Below are positions 32,401 through 46,000 of a stretch of DNA of 64,000 nucleotides, piece by piece. Position numbers and translations under genes: made by a program. Below the pieces are notes generated by a model. It did no database searches, had not been told where the DNA came from, and worked only from the letters and a program-made list of their open reading frames with translations. The DNA is taken from assembly GCA_959347315.1 (NCBI GenBank), contig OY365818.1, positions 3,282,035-3,346,034 of the forward strand, given 5' to 3'. This DNA is from Bimastos eiseni (Eukaryota > Annelida > Clitellata > Crassiclitellata > Lumbricidae). Numbering within the stretch: position 1 is the stretch's first letter; each line of letters starts with the position of its first letter.

Positions 32401-35047
32401 TTCAATAATACGATTGAAAATATATGGTGTATTAAGGATTGAAAATATATGGTGTATTAAGGATTTAAAATATATGGTAAATTAGCAGAAATATATCCCA
32501 ACAGTCTTTTTGGTTTGTCTACAGAATTTGTTGATTTTGGTCAAAAGTTTGAAGCTGTCTGAATAAAATTGTCTGATGCATGACATAAGATGCAAAGTAG
32601 GCACTGTGTTTATTAAATTAAGTGCAATTAGCAATTGGTTAATTAAGAATATGCTTACTTGCCTAAGTTTACTTAAAAAAATGTATGTGATATGAAAAAA
32701 CCCAAATAGTATTGAGGTCATGAATTCTGAGTAACGTCACAGCTGTTACTCACATGGTTAGATGTGTGTGTTGGGTTGGCAGTTCAGTTGCTGTTTGATA
32801 GCCTGGCCTTCATGAGTACTGGTTGTCTTTCATAAGGACTGGTTGTCTTTCATGAGTACTGGTTGTTCTTTATAAGGACTGGTTGTCTTTCATGAGTACT
32901 GGTTGTCTTTTATAAGGACTGGTTGTCTTTCATGAGTACTGGTTGTTCTTTATATGGACTGGTTGTCCTTCTTGTGTACTGGTTTTTCTTTATAAGTACT
33001 GGTTGTCCTTCATGAGTACTGGTTGTTCTTTATAAGAACTGGTTATCCTTCATGAATACTGGTTGTCCTTCATAGGACGGTGAAGCGATAGGAATCAACA
33101 CAATGATGGTGACGCCGGGCATCTCGTTTGCAATTCCATCCAACTATGCTTCAGACTTTCTGCAGAAAGCGAAGAAGATCGAGGGTCGCAGTAAGACGAA
33201 GTTTCACATTTATTCTGCTTTAATTTTAGTATTCTAGACAAATAATTCAGTCACAGCATTTCTAAAATTGCACTTCAGCTGCACTGTTCAACATTAATTG
33301 TTCAACATTAATTGTTCAACATTAATTGTTCAAAATTAATTGTTCAACATTAATTGTTCAAAATTAATTGTTCAACATTGTTGAAAAATACCATTTGACG
33401 ACATTGGTCAGCATTAATAGTTCACAATTATTTGTGAATTACATTCCAACTGCTACACAGGTTTATCTCTTGTACATAACCTGTCCTACCTTGTAGAAAA
33501 CTAACTTTAGTTCAATTAATGTATATGTTCATTACTGCTAATTACTGGCATTGTTTTATGCCTCTCAGCAACCACGTCAAAGTTGCCAACAGTTCGAGGC
33601 TATGTCGGAATCACGATGTTGTCGTTGACAAGTGACATCATCAAGGCCCTGAAGTCGCGTCACTCGGACTTCCCTGACGTCGATCATGGTGTTCTTGTTC
33701 ATCGTATTACCGTCGGATCACCAGCCGACAGGTTACTAATTCTTACCTTTAGTACTAATTCTTGCCTTTAGTACTAATTCTTACCTTCAGTACTAATTCT
33801 TACCTTCAGTACTAATTCTTACCTTCAATACTAATTTTTACCTTCAATACTAGTTCTTACCTTGACTACACTGGGTGTCCGAGGTGTTCCCGGAGCGAGC
33901 GGCTGACCGACTGTGCAAACAATACTGTATACCTGGTACGTGTACGATATGTCGCAGGTGATGCGATCCTGGCGAATAAGAAGGAAACTTTGCTTTTATT
34001 TGTGTGTGAGAGGTGCGCCATAGGTTTTTGGCCCTGGAGACCAGGAAGAGGGTGGCTACGGGGTTCAGGAATCCTCTACTGCGTGTCCCAGGTGATCCCC
34101 AAGCCAATGGTGAAGGTTTCGAGTCAATATCTATAAAACTGTGGAAATGCATCGCTGGACAGAGGGACACACAGAAAGTCTTCTTAATTTATAAGATATT
34201 TCCATATATGTATATATATATATACACATAATTTTTGGGAATGTGTATATATTTATTCCGTATGTCATTTTTTGGCCATCTGAACCTTCTGGTATTTCTC
34301 CAATTGGTTTCTTTTGCCATCGAAGCCAGATTAACACCTGGGGTTCAGGAAAACTGTGATGGCCCACCAAGCCCCTCGGAATCACAATAAAAGGATGCAA
34401 AAACCTGTCATTCTATGAATCGACCTGCCTCTATTATTAATTCATGCCTTCTTTCTCCTTGTACAGTGTCAGTAGGTTATACAAATATGATATATCCAGT
34501 CTAGTGTTTAAGTAGACACGTCTTTTGCGGTTTAGCAGCTTTAGAGTGACTCATGGTAAAAATATTTTTTATTTTGCATGTGTGGGGCATCTGTTGTTTT
34601 GAATATGCTTTTGTTTGGCCACAGCCTGGCTGAGAGAGCCTCTGAGTAAAGATCTTGAAGGGGCGCTATATAAATTTTTGGGAATAAGTGAATACTGGAA
34701 CATGTCTTAATCCGTCTGCTAGAACATGAACTGATATTTAGCCACAAACTGCTGCATTGGTACAGTCTCTTTTAGTACACTCTGATTGTCTGCAAATGCT
34801 TGATTACATTACATTCCTTAATCTGTCTGCTAGAACATGTCTTAATCCACCATTGCCTACAATGTGTATTTCCCTTTGCAGTGCCGGACTTAAACCTGGC
34901 GACATCATTACCCGAATCAACGACAAAGACATAGGGACGGCGGCAGAGGTGTACGCCATCGTGTCGACTGCCAAGGATCTGCATGTGACCGTTCACCGCG
35001 GACTAGATCTTCTGTACTTGACTGTGGTTCCAGAGCGCATTGAGTAA
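29445..35047 (+). CDS. HTRA2: HTRA2/Omi mitochondrial serine protease
   Basis: Exons 29445-29887, 30894-31095, 31536-31730, 32346-32378, 33076-33190, 33569-33731, 34882-35047; all phases agree, 438 aa (human 458). The N-terminus is basic and rich in Ser/Thr/Leu, as for mitochondrial import. Residues 78-97 ([20 protein letters not shown]) form one membrane span. The trypsin-like domain follows: [19 protein letters not shown], His177 in TNAHVV, Asp207 in DPISDLATV, Ser284 in GNSGGPL. The 30- and 77-residue spacing of the triad matches human HTRA2 (30 and 78). The nucleophile sits on an 11-codon exon. A PDZ domain (about residues 335-430) contains [11 protein letters not shown] and [10 protein letters not shown]. 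The protein should trimerise in the intermembrane space and degrade misfolded proteins. I see no AVPS-type IAP-binding motif after the membrane span. Start ATG: first in frame, giving the targeting sequence. Confidence 0.95.
29895..30005 (-). repeat. Dispersed repeat 'gggttcggccgcagaag'
   Basis: On the minus strand: tatgggttcggccgcagaag, then tagaattttcgttta. Matches 57550-57620 on the plus strand (tatgggttcggtcttagaag, then taaaattttcgtgtt). Lies in HTRA2 intron 1; the related words gccgaactttc and ctgcagaag recur at 30197-30225. Confidence 0.5.
30370..30440 (+). repeat. Possible tRNA-derived SINE head in HTRA2 intron 1
   Basis: tagtgcatgcgactaacc followed by acaggttcaatgctgc has a B-box-like GGTTCAATGC. 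No intact tRNA fold. Confidence 0.3.
31170..31282. mobile_element. hAT-type MITE, 113 bp, perfect 8-bp target duplication
   Basis: Flanked by attataat on both sides (31162-31169 and 31283-31290). Ends TAGGGATGTTAA and, on the other strand, TAGGGTTGTTAA. The interior has repeated ccggttt/aaccgg words. In HTRA2 intron 2. Confidence 0.82.
31731..32052 (+). repeat. Minisatellite starting at the HTRA2 exon 3 donor
   Basis: About five 58-64-bp units run from the first base of intron 3. The authentic donor is act|gtgaga; every later unit begins gtaagtaag or gtaagtgag and continues with ggctgtgtgcagataaa and ggagctatatgaatcaatg. The array therefore multiplies a consensus 5' splice site five times. 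Confidence 0.85.
32815..33075 (+). repeat. 20-bp minisatellite ending at the HTRA2 exon 5 acceptor
   Basis: Thirteen units of ggttgtctttcataaggact type, alternating cataag and catgag forms (40-bp higher-order). The last unit is ggttgtccttcatag and runs straight into exon 5 (GACGGTGAAG), so the polypyrimidine tract and AG of the true acceptor are a repeat unit. Confidence 0.88.
33288..33385 (+). repeat. 16-bp minisatellite in HTRA2 intron 5
   Basis: About six units of ttcaacattaattgtt. Not at an exon edge. Confidence 0.85.
33732..33862 (+). repeat. 19-bp minisatellite starting at the HTRA2 exon 6 donor
   Basis: Seven units of gtactaattcttaccttca; the first, gttactaattcttacctta-like unit contains the real donor gacag|gttact. 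Several later units keep ca|gtacta, weak potential donors. Confidence 0.85.
34590..34700 (-). repeat. SINE-like 'atttatatagc' copy, HTRA2 intron 6
   Basis: Plus strand reads ctctgagtaaagatcttgaaggggcgctatataaattt, the reverse complement of the family core. A TA-rich patch lies at 34205-34230. Confidence 0.55.
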
Positions 35048-35083
35048 CCAATTAGTATAATCGAGCAAATTACTTTCTGATAA

Positions 35084-35089
35084 AATAAA
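35084..35089 (+). terminator. HTRA2: HTRA2 polyadenylation signal
   Basis: AATAAA in gataaaataaagatg, 37 nt after the stop codon, followed by T-rich sequence at 35112-35125. Implies a very short 3' UTR. Confidence 0.6.
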
Positions 35090-35099
35090 GATGAATGGG

Positions 35100-37086
35100 G
35101 TGCTATAGACATTTTTGTCATAACTTTATTAGAAAATTAAAAATATTTGGGTGCTATACTGACTTGGTTGTTTTTTCTCTGTCTTATTGTCTTTTTCTCC
35201 TCTGTGAATGGCAATAAAATCTCTCCAACATTTGCTGAAAATTTGTGTCAATTTGAACTGATCACAGGTTCGATTTTCCCTTTGCATCATATTAAAAAGC
35301 TGCAGATTTAGAAAGTGCATAACAGTATTAGAATGTTACTCTAATACTGGGAAGCATAGAGCAGGGAACCAGCTAATTCACAAGCACTATTTTGTGTCAA
35401 AGGTTAAGGATGCTATTGTTGTCTTGGAGTGAGAGCTAATGTAGGCCTATGAAAGTCCACATATGATTAGCAAATGAGAGTTCATAAATGTTCCATACCT
35501 ATGTGATCAAGGAAGGAAAACTACAGTTTGCCTTGAAATGTATAAACAAAGAATAGTAACTTAATAATTATATTGTGACTAGGCTGGTTAGGTTGAACAA
35601 CTTGTGCATACATTTTTTAAAGATTGTTGCTTAATAATAAGAAGGTTGAAGCCTACATTGCAAGACATTACAGATCTTGAAACTGAGACTTGGCAACTAA
35701 TTTCCCAAAAATTTTAACCTGCACATAATATTACCAAAACTGTTGAGAGAATAATGTACGTTATTGGTGACTTCATAACCTATCGTTCACACATCCTGGC
35801 AGACTTCTGAATTTCTATGAGACTGCTCTGTGGTTTGGTTTGTCTAATGCTCATTGACTATTTTATGAATTGTCTTAGGAAGAAAAATCATCAGATACTT
35901 TGCGTAACAATGTAAATAAATTGAGGCCGTTTTCGTATAAGAATGAAGGTTGGGAATTTGGTGTGCTTATGTAATGCTAAATCTTAATTAAACGGGTCCA
36001 AATCGATCGCAAGATGTATAGCTCTATAAAATGTTGGTTCTGTTGTTTACGCTAGATGGCAGCGACGACCGATTCGCGCAAACAAATGCGGGAGAGCTAA
36101 AGTATAATTATAAAATATATATGTTTAAACTACTTTAACTTATTAGACGTGTAAACTACTTTTAGTTGGGAATAGGATACTTTAGATTTGATTCTCATAG
36201 AATGATCGGAAACTAGCCAAACTTTGATTACTCAAATCGAACCGCGTATGCCTCGTTTCATATCATGTTCTTCATTGAAAGTAGGAGCATATGGACCGCG
36301 ATAACTTCCCGGTGCTGGCTTATCACAGCGATTTATATCTCGGGATGGCACGATCTGTGCACGGGGACCCTAAATGGTGTGGCGTCCATTCAAACGGGCT
36401 AGCGGTGGTGAGGGATTTCTCCCGATCAAATTATCATTGAGATTCACTTTGGATGCGAACTAGGCCTCTGTTGAAACTCTGTCGGATGGAGTTATTTTTA
36501 TTGAATGTTGGGCAGTTTAAAAAGACACTATGTGAATGATCAGGCACTTACAAATTAGCGAGTATGTGTGTCCAATTGCTAGCCACAGTTTGCTTAACAG
36601 AGAAGCACATTCATGGTTTAGGGCAACCTTACATGCCATAGAAATAAAATTATGCCAACTGTCTCTGATGTTAAACTCCATCATACTTCATCCACATTAT
36701 ACATATTTTCTGTACCAACTGTTTTTTTTGTTCGATTGTGAGCTTCAGTATGAAGTGAGTCTGTTTAATTGGGACAGTGACCCATATAATATGTGAGCAG
36801 TTATGCTAGAATGACATCATATGTGTCAAATTACTTGTTGCACTCTGCATGGGAATATGTTGTATTACCTGTTAATGTGAAAAGTTTGAAGAGCGATTGA
36901 TGATGGTCTGCATGGGCAGTAGAGATTAGAGTTGATGAATGCGAGGAAGGAGTGATGAGGCGCTGTCTAAAATCGAATGGATTATAGTACTCTTCAAATG
37001 GGTTTCAGGAAGATATAGTATTGTTGTATTGGCTGTTAATGTGATCTTTTCAGCATTGGCGTATAGACTCGTATTTGGGAGCGAAA
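35100..37086. other. HTRA2-FANCG intergenic region
   Basis: No coding exon supported. 36050-36420 is richer in CpG (tggcagcgacgaccgattcg; gcgtccattcaaacgggc) and is the best candidate for the FANCG promoter or 5' UTR, about 0.7-1.0 kb before its ATG. Confidence 0.4.
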
Positions 37087-40000
37087 ATGACCGAAGAAAA
37101 GAAGGAGTTTATAAGAAATTTGGCAAAGGAAAACAATAGTTTAGTTCAATCTATACTGAAAGTAAGGATACCATTTATCTGACAGATTTTTAAATATTTT
37201 TATAAACTTCTATGTGTCAATAACATTTATTGAAATGATTCATATAGCACCTTTCTGAGGTTACTACTCCCGTAGAGAAATTAATATTTCACCTTATTGC
37301 TATTACCTTGTTTCCAATCCAGTCTCTGCATGTGACCACCCCTTTCTACATTTAAAATTTCTACATTGTCACCTCGACTACCTCTCCAAGATTCTGGCAG
37401 ATACAAGGAATTAACGTTGTTGATGTGTTGCCATTGTTTTTATGCAGCCTTCTACATCGGCTGCAGTTCAACCAATTTTGGATCGGATAACATCTTTTGA
37501 AAAACTTATTCGGATTATACAAGGTGTGTAGTCGTGACATTCGTTATCGTTAACAATTAATCTGTGAAATTATGTTCTGTGTGAAGGGAATTTGAGTGTC
37601 TCAGTGTACACTATCACAACTTATAAGAGGAAGATAGGAACATTTGGCTATTAAGCATGTTCCAGGTTAATTTGCAGTGATTTTTAGCATGGAGTAAAAC
37701 CCATTTTCTGTTATGCACTTATTGGGCAAAACATTCACCCTGATCTTCTCAATGCCAATAAAGTTGTACAAGAACTGATCTACTTAACCTAACTCTTTGA
37801 TTCTATGCTGTGTTAAATTTTAATTCTCTGCTAATAAACAGAAATTCTTCAGTGGAAGAGTTGTAGACTTGTAGAATGGTATGGATGACAGTACTGTCTC
37901 AGTGGGCTTTATCGTAGCTTTTAAGAGGAAATTTGGACAATTGGGCTAGTAAATTAATCAACCCTAGATGATCCATTGAAGGCATTGCAAAGAGGGAATC
38001 TATTTATAGAATCTGATATCATTCTGTGCACAGGTCTACCTTGCGACAAGCAATGGTTATCGGTCGAAATCACCCTCTTGTACAACTACTCGCTTGTGTC
38101 GCGTTTTGTGACTCCTCTCAATGCTTCCGTTCCGCTGGGATCCCTGGGTCGGAATGCACCTGAAAGTTGTGCTCTTAGATTCGGTGCAAACCCCGTGAAA
38201 ACGTTGGATGATGCGATTCGAACTTTCTTGTCCAGAGGTGAATGAATATCTTATGCTGTTAATCTGTCTGTGTGGAATGACAGATTAGTTCAAAGGCAGA
38301 AACATCTTATGCCTTGCTCCCCTTCATTTAATGTTCTGCCTCTTTTGAATTGAATTTTCTATCAGCACTTTTCCATTTGTGTTAGATTTGTTGCAGCAGA
38401 TGATCTTATGAATTTTCGGTTAAATTTTAATTTCTTTAGATTGAGTTGCATTTTTTATTTCTTCGTTAGCCCAATTATCTATACTTTCTTGCTAAAACCA
38501 AAGAAATCGGATCAGTGAATGGTTAGATTCGGTGATGAAGTATAGTTCTTGATTTCCTGTCTTCTGCTCAATGATTTTCTGGTGCATATAAACTCCTTTT
38601 GATCCATTATTGTGATACACTGTTGCATCTGTCAAACCTTCTTGTTTATCTGGATTCAATAAAATTACATGGTTATGTGATCAGTCACTCATAATTAAAT
38701 TTGATATTTAATAGTATTTTATTTATGCTAGTGTTTATATCCCTGACAGGAACTTTTTCTCACAAGAAACAACCTGTGGAGTTACTGACATTGGATTAGT
38801 TATTTTTATTTAATTTCTTTATTTACTGTTTCAATTATTCCTTTCCATTGTCTGTCTCAAAGAGCTTTGTTTTCTGAACTTGGCTCTAATAAAGTTTCTC
38901 AGAAACTTTAAATTATTTGTGGGCCAGCCAGCATCCTGTTGATGCACAGATTTCTGTAAAATTATGCTGCATAACACTTGTAATGGTTTGATTGATGATG
39001 TATTGGTATGGATTTATTTCTTGATTGATTGATTGATGATGTATTGGTATGGATTGATTTGCTCTTCCTGTTCTAGGTTTCACTGCAATTTATCATTTTA
39101 GTTGAAGAGCTGACGGGTAACAAAGTTTTCAGAAGATCAGCCAGAGAAGAACAAATAGTTCTATCGAGGCAACTGATAAAATTGCTCTTGCTGGTTTCGT
39201 TTCCAGGTATGTTATTATTCAGAATTATATTTTTTTATCAATTTATATTTTCTAGATATTCTTAAAAATTATATAGTTTATCTGATGTAGTTATGATCAT
39301 GTGTCCCTGTTAAGTAATGCTACAAGTTGCAGTTGTTGATAACTTGCTTAATGAATGAGATGTTGCATGGATTTTCTATAAATCAATCAATCAATGGAAG
39401 TTGATATTTAGCCCCTTAAAGGTGTCTACTCACAGGTGCTCAGTGATAATTTAAACTTATAATACCGGTAAGTCGATATACAAACATACATACTGACATA
39501 CATACATACATACATACATACATGCACACACACACATACATACATATGTACATACATACATGCATATACTTGTACAGTGTTTGTACATGTATCAACTGTA
39601 GGCTCGGCAAAGGCGATGTTGCTTCGGCTTTCCGTGGCCTTCTGCCTGAGGCTTCTTGATTGTCATTGCCTCAAGGAGGCTTTAGAGATGTCTCTTCAAA
39701 TGTGCAATCAAGTTCTGCCGCGACTCACCAATCTGTTTCAGGCGAGTTTTAGAGCGCATGTGATCAGAGTTCTAGTTATGCTCGAGTATTTCCGATGCCT
39801 CTTTTCATTAATTAGAGAGTCGACTCATTAGGTTGTCACCCAGAATCCACTCACTATGCTTGTATTACAACAAGACTGTACAGAAATGGGATTTATAATT
39901 CTGAAGAAGTTGGCATTTAACACTTTGTTATGCTTTGTAGAATTTAGTATAACATATAGGATGCTGGTCAACGGGAAGTGTGTAAACATGGTGAATTTAC

Positions 40001-43000
40001 ATATTACGGTGTAAACATAGTGGAGAACTTACTTATTACAGTGTGAACACCTTGAAGAATTTCCATACTGCAGTGTAAACACTTGTGAATTTACACTCAC
40101 TGCAGTGTATGCTGTGAATTTACATATTACAGTGTAAACAGAGACTTGGAGAACTTGCTTGTAACGATATAAACAATTCCTTTTACGCAAAGTGGCGCTT
40201 AAACGTTTTCAATTTAAAAAAACTTTAGATCGATTTGGTTGATTCTCATTTGAATTTGCCCCAAGTTTGCTTGGAACCGACGTCTAGAGCGGACGTTTCG
40301 TTGCTCGCAGACGGCATACACGTTATGGCAGCAGTCTCGTCATTCCGCCTTAGTGACTGGAACCAGTGCTTGGTAAACATTCACCAGACCGTGACCTTTC
40401 CGCTTAAGTTGTACTGCTTATACGTGGAAGGTAAAGAACTTAATTTGCAATTCACATTTGACCCTGAAATGTCTAATTTAGCACTTTGCCGGAAGAATGC
40501 TAGTGTTGGGGTGTAGTACTTTTCCTTATCAGAGCATTCATGATAGCGTCGGCTTATTACTCGTTTTGGAGGTCGCATTGGTGAAATGAGCAGTCGGACT
40601 TGATTGGCGCCTTGCACGGCTACCGCACAGTTAAATTCGACTCCTGTAATAACTTGTGATGATCCCTTCATGATATTCATTCATTCATTCATGATGAGAA
40701 TTTGTATACCACCTCTTCAAGGGGTCTGCTCAAAAACACTTCTTGATTACTATACTTGTAACCATACTACAGCCTTGTCAGTTCGGATGCAATTAATCGG
40801 AGATTATTATTATTATCTTAAATAAACTAATAAAATTATTACTGTGTGCAGTTAGTGTTAATGGGATCATTCAAACTTTTTTTATGTACCACAGGTTACG
40901 TTTTGTACCAACAGAAAAACATTGAGACGGCTCTATGTGTGCTCAGCAAGTTAATCAAGCGAGTTGACTTGAGTCTCGAACTCTCGCTCAACGTCCGAAA
41001 CTTAATTGGCTGCTGTCTCTCTTCTCAGGTGCATTTCTTCATTTTCTTGACATTTTTTTCTCTTTTATTTAAACTTTTTTAAATTTTACTTTTAAAATTT
41101 TTTTAAATTTTATTATTTAAATTTTATTATTTTTATCTTTATTGTTAATTAAATTTGTAACTCTAGCAAGGCCACACGAAACATGAGTCGGTTATGAACG
41201 ACAGCAGCACAAATTTTCTGCTGGATGTATAGAAATCGTTGGTATACATGTGAAGGTATCCTTTGGCAGGTGTGGCCTAGGTATGGGTGACGTTCTTAAT
41301 GCCTCTGAATAGCCTAGACTTTTAAGAGGTGCTTTCTGAATTCTCAGATTCAATGCGATGTCTAATACCGTAGTTACGGACACAGGCACAGAAATGTAAT
41401 TGTAAATTTACATACTGCAGTGCAAATAAACACTAATAACTTTGCTCGTTAGCGTATAAACTTAGTGAATTTGCAGAGAATTGCAGTGTAAATGGAGTGG
41501 AGAACTTACTTGTTACAGTTTAGACACAGTGTAAGTACAGAAGTGTGATGGTGAATTTACTTGCCGTAATGTAAAGAAATGCTGGTGAATTTAGTCATTA
41601 GAGTGTTAACATGGTAAATGTATGCATTACGGTGTAAACAGTGGAGCTGTTACTCGTTACGGTGTAAACACATAAGAGTTTTTACGTGTTATTTCAGGGT
41701 AAACGCAGGAGTGCCATACAGGTCTTCAAGAAATGCCTCCAGGACGACTTCCTCTTTCTTCTTCCGCTCTACAACATCGCAATTCAGTATCGAAAGCTCT
41801 ACCTCTTTGACGCCGAAATAGAAACGCTGCACCTCTTGGAAAAGGTCGGTTGCACCACACGGTGTCTGATGGGTCGGTGTCTTCGGCCCGCGATGTGGGG
41901 GGCCCCGGTTTGAGCCTGTGCTGAGACAAGGACCTTGAGCAAGTTATTTGCTCACAGTTGCTCAGTGAAATAGATTTTCTGTTGAAATAAATATGGTCGA
42001 ATCAAAAACAGTTGTAGTCTGATTATAATAATAGCGACAATCTACATGGCGCCGTAACACGGCCATACTACCGCTACAAGGGAGCCTCACTCAGTTAGGA
42101 TGAGTACACTGACTGCACACTTTCGATGGGAAGATGAGACAGCGAGGGAGAGGACCGGCCAACCATCCTCATATGCTGAGGCTAAGAAAATGAAGTCGCT
42201 TCATGCCCATGGCTGCCACAGGGTCGGCTTAAGGGACAGCTCTTCTTCTGCAGATCAGTTGATGGTTGTAATAGATTTTAGCTACAAAGACTGCTATTAT
42301 TATAATTATTATTATTACTTTTTTCTGTTAAACCAGCTACTGAAAGTTCTTGCTTTTGAAGAGTTTAAATCACAGAGTTGCACTTTGAAATAATGTTCAT
42401 GTTGATTATTACAGCTGTTGGAAGGCAATGAACGACCGAAACGTGCAAATGACTCCGACTTCTTGCTGTTCCATGACGCAAGGCAATCTTCAAGTTCCAG
42501 GTACCAGGTGGTCAGCAGGCTACAGGTTCTTCTGCTGCTGGCTGGAAGATGTCTAGAACTGAAAAGGTCAGTTCTTGTTTTTTCTCTTGAATGGAATATT
42601 TAAGCTGTCCTGTCATAAAATTTTGCTAAATTTACAAAAAAATATCCAGTGCATTTGTTAGTTTACATCGTGTTACTTTGGTTGTGTTTCAGTTGGGTTG
42701 CTATTTTGGTGACCTGTGCATCATTTTCTTATGTAATTTTCTGTCTTATTACCTTTAGTCATTTTCATATGTAATTTTCTTCCTTATTACCTTCTGTCAT
42801 TTTCATATGTCATTTTCCCATGTCGCAGGTAGAACTTGTTTTCTCATGTGACTTTCTGCCCTGTTCATTGATGGTGGTCATTTTCCTTATAAATGTATAT
42901 AATTCATGTATGTAATTTTCTCTCTTGTTCCCTGTAGTCATTTTCACATTGCCTTTTTCTGTTGCTTTTATGGATTGCCATTCACAAGATCAGTTTTTCT

Positions 43001-46000
43001 TCTTGTTGAATCTTTAGGTATGCTGAAGCAGCTGATGCCCATCAGTCGCTCTTCTCACATCTCTCCACAATCAGGCATCATTTGGATGCAGGATTGGTCG
43101 ACGTCGAACCACACTGTCCGCCGCCAATCGATCTTTTGTATTCTCGGACAATATACGCGAACATCCGAGCCAATAAGTTCGACGAAGCTCTGTCCCATTG
43201 TGACGATGTTCTCAGCAAGATCGATTCATCGCTGGGGAGTGCGTCGAGCGACATTTTGTCGCAGGGTCAAAGGTGGCCGTTTCAAAGCTCTTGTAGTATA
43301 GCAGGCGGTTCAAATACGACGTCGACGATGCTGAAAGCGAATTTAAAAGACGAGGCGCCGAGAGTGACTACTGGAAAGAGATTGCACGAAGAGGAAGGAG
43401 GAGACGGTGTTTCGGATCGCGGTGACAGTGCGACTGGGATTGCCTCGGATGTGACGCTTAGACTCTTTGATGTGGCTGTTTTGCTATACAGGGCAGAAGC
43501 CTTCGTCAATGTCGACGAGAGAGAGGAGTCTCTGCTCTGCGTAAACCAGTGAGTCTGGATTATGTTCTGCCATTAACATCTATTAACTATATCATATGAT
43601 GATAATTAATGAAAAATTTCATTTATTTTCAAGCTGACAAACTGCAGTATGAATGAATGAAGACAAGTTTTTACAAGAGTCAAATTTAACAGTATCCAGC
43701 CATGCAAAGCGCCTATTATGCTCTAGGCGCTTTGGAGCGAGCGGGTTCAACCCTCTTCTGGGGATTCACTGTGTAGGGACCTCGAGCAAGTCCTTGGCGC
43801 ACAATTGCTCTGCAGTACAACTGCAATTGCACCGTTGAGGCGTGTGTGCACTTCTGAGCAAAAAATATTGGAAGAAGGGCAGTATCAGATTTCAGTAATA
43901 AATAAATAAATAAAATATACGTCTAATTTAAGCGATGCCTCCTCCTAGCAATAGATGAACTAGTCAACTGGGGATATGGGTATCGAACTCGGTTCCACAG
44001 ATCTGCACCCCATTGTGTTTTCCATTACTCTACTCTATAATTTATTGTACTTTCGCTTCAATTGTAAGGAAATATATCATGTATTGTGCGTGCCATTCTC
44101 CTCTGTTAAGGGCAATTGCTATCTTGGAGTTGAATTGGATGGATACAGGTGCAAGAAACTGTGAACAACCGCGTTTCAAGAGAATGAAAGTTGATAGTTC
44201 TGCCGAAGGTAATTCTGCCTGGTAATAATTTTTTGGAGAATTAAGATTGTCATTTTCCTCACAGGCTTGTCATTATTATTAGTATTATGATTAGTATTAT
44301 GATTATTATTATGATTATTATTATGATTATTATTATGATTGTTGTCAGAATATAATTTTTTAGATTTCAGCTCCATCTGTGCCTTGCAGCCAATTCAAGT
44401 TTGATGAATACACTGAACGTTGGAAAAAACAGACCGTGGTAGAGTATTGGCCACCCACCAGATTGCAGGGGTCGAGGGGAGTTGTACAAAGGTGGGACAC
44501 GTTATGCTTTTGTCCCCACATTTTCTACCCTTCTCATTGGGTGTCCCCCTCCCACCTGTCAAACGAGATCTCTGCCACCCACCTTCATATGCAGAGGCTA
44601 AGAAAGTGAAGTCGCCAGCACTTCGCATCGTCATCAGCATAGAGGTGTAGGGTCCTTAATACTCCTGACATCGTATGAGAGGGTGGAGACTTTTTAAGGG
44701 TAATATGCCAATGATGACTCAAAATCTTCTTAGAAAATACTTTCACATTCCACTTGGAATTTTGCACTGTATAGAACTATTGTACTCATATCCACGACTA
44801 CCTCTATTTTTAAGCATCATATTTTAGAACTTAAATTTTTTAAATGTTATGAAAGAAATAAAATACCAACAACACTTGCATTAGGAAGGTTTTAATGTTA
44901 CATAAAATTGATTAAGCAGGAATATAGGCCGTGACTGGGTTTATATTTCTGTTTTTAATATTCTGTAATGTGGACGTCATAATTAGACAGTTATATTTGC
45001 GTACCTGCATGGTTTTCGGTGACCCCTCCGCCACCACGTACGCACCCATTCGCAAAATCGCCGAAATTCGAAACCCCTTCCTCTCGCTGCATACGTAATA
45101 TGTGGACGGCCCCGAAGATGGTGGAGACTTTTTAAGGGTTATATGCCAATGGTACCCCCAAATCATCTTATAAAATACTTTCGCATGCCACTTGGTATTT
45201 TGCGCAGTATATAATTATTAATCAGCACTTTTTTATTGCCCATGTCTAATCTGAGTGCATCAATTGGTGGCACATCATATAACTACTCAACTCATACCGA
45301 CAGCTGTCTCTCTGGGTATTAGTTTGGGGAACTTGTCTTCTTCTAAGCGCAGTTGATTGGTTAGCACTGTGAATTCTTTGTTTAGCTGCTGTATCTTTAT
45401 AAAGAAAATGATTACCAGTAACAGGACAGAACATGAAATATATATATGTATCTTTATACTGTGCCAATCTTCTTTCTCTACAGGGGGTGAACAACCTTGT
45501 GTTTTGAGGGAAATGCTGTCAGATGCCTATGGTACAAAGAGCCTTATTCTCATCACGCTCGACCGCACACAAGATGCCCTGCACTGGTCGCGCTTGGCTT
45601 ATCAGTTGAATAACAGTAAGCATTGCTTCAATTTCAGCATGATGCGCATTAAATGGCGTCATAAGTGGAAGTATACTTCAGGTTGTTACATAATGAGAGT
45701 CGTTAGAATTATAACTAAAAGCTAACTAGCAGATATTATTATATCAGTAGTCTTTTTTTCTGAAAGCGCGAACACTTTCTGCGCGATGTGTCTGTGCAAC
45801 CCGTAAAATCCAATCTCTCGGTGAAGGTTTTGTTGTTGAGACTTCAGCATTGTTTTACTCATATAAACTGGTTCTTAATACTTATGACACTGCGTAGCCA
45901 GGGTCCGATTCATCAAACAAGAAGCAGGATGGTTGGCCAATGAGAATTTCTGTGAATCTAAAGAATTCCACACTATATAAAAACCCTTGTAGTTGAAGAT

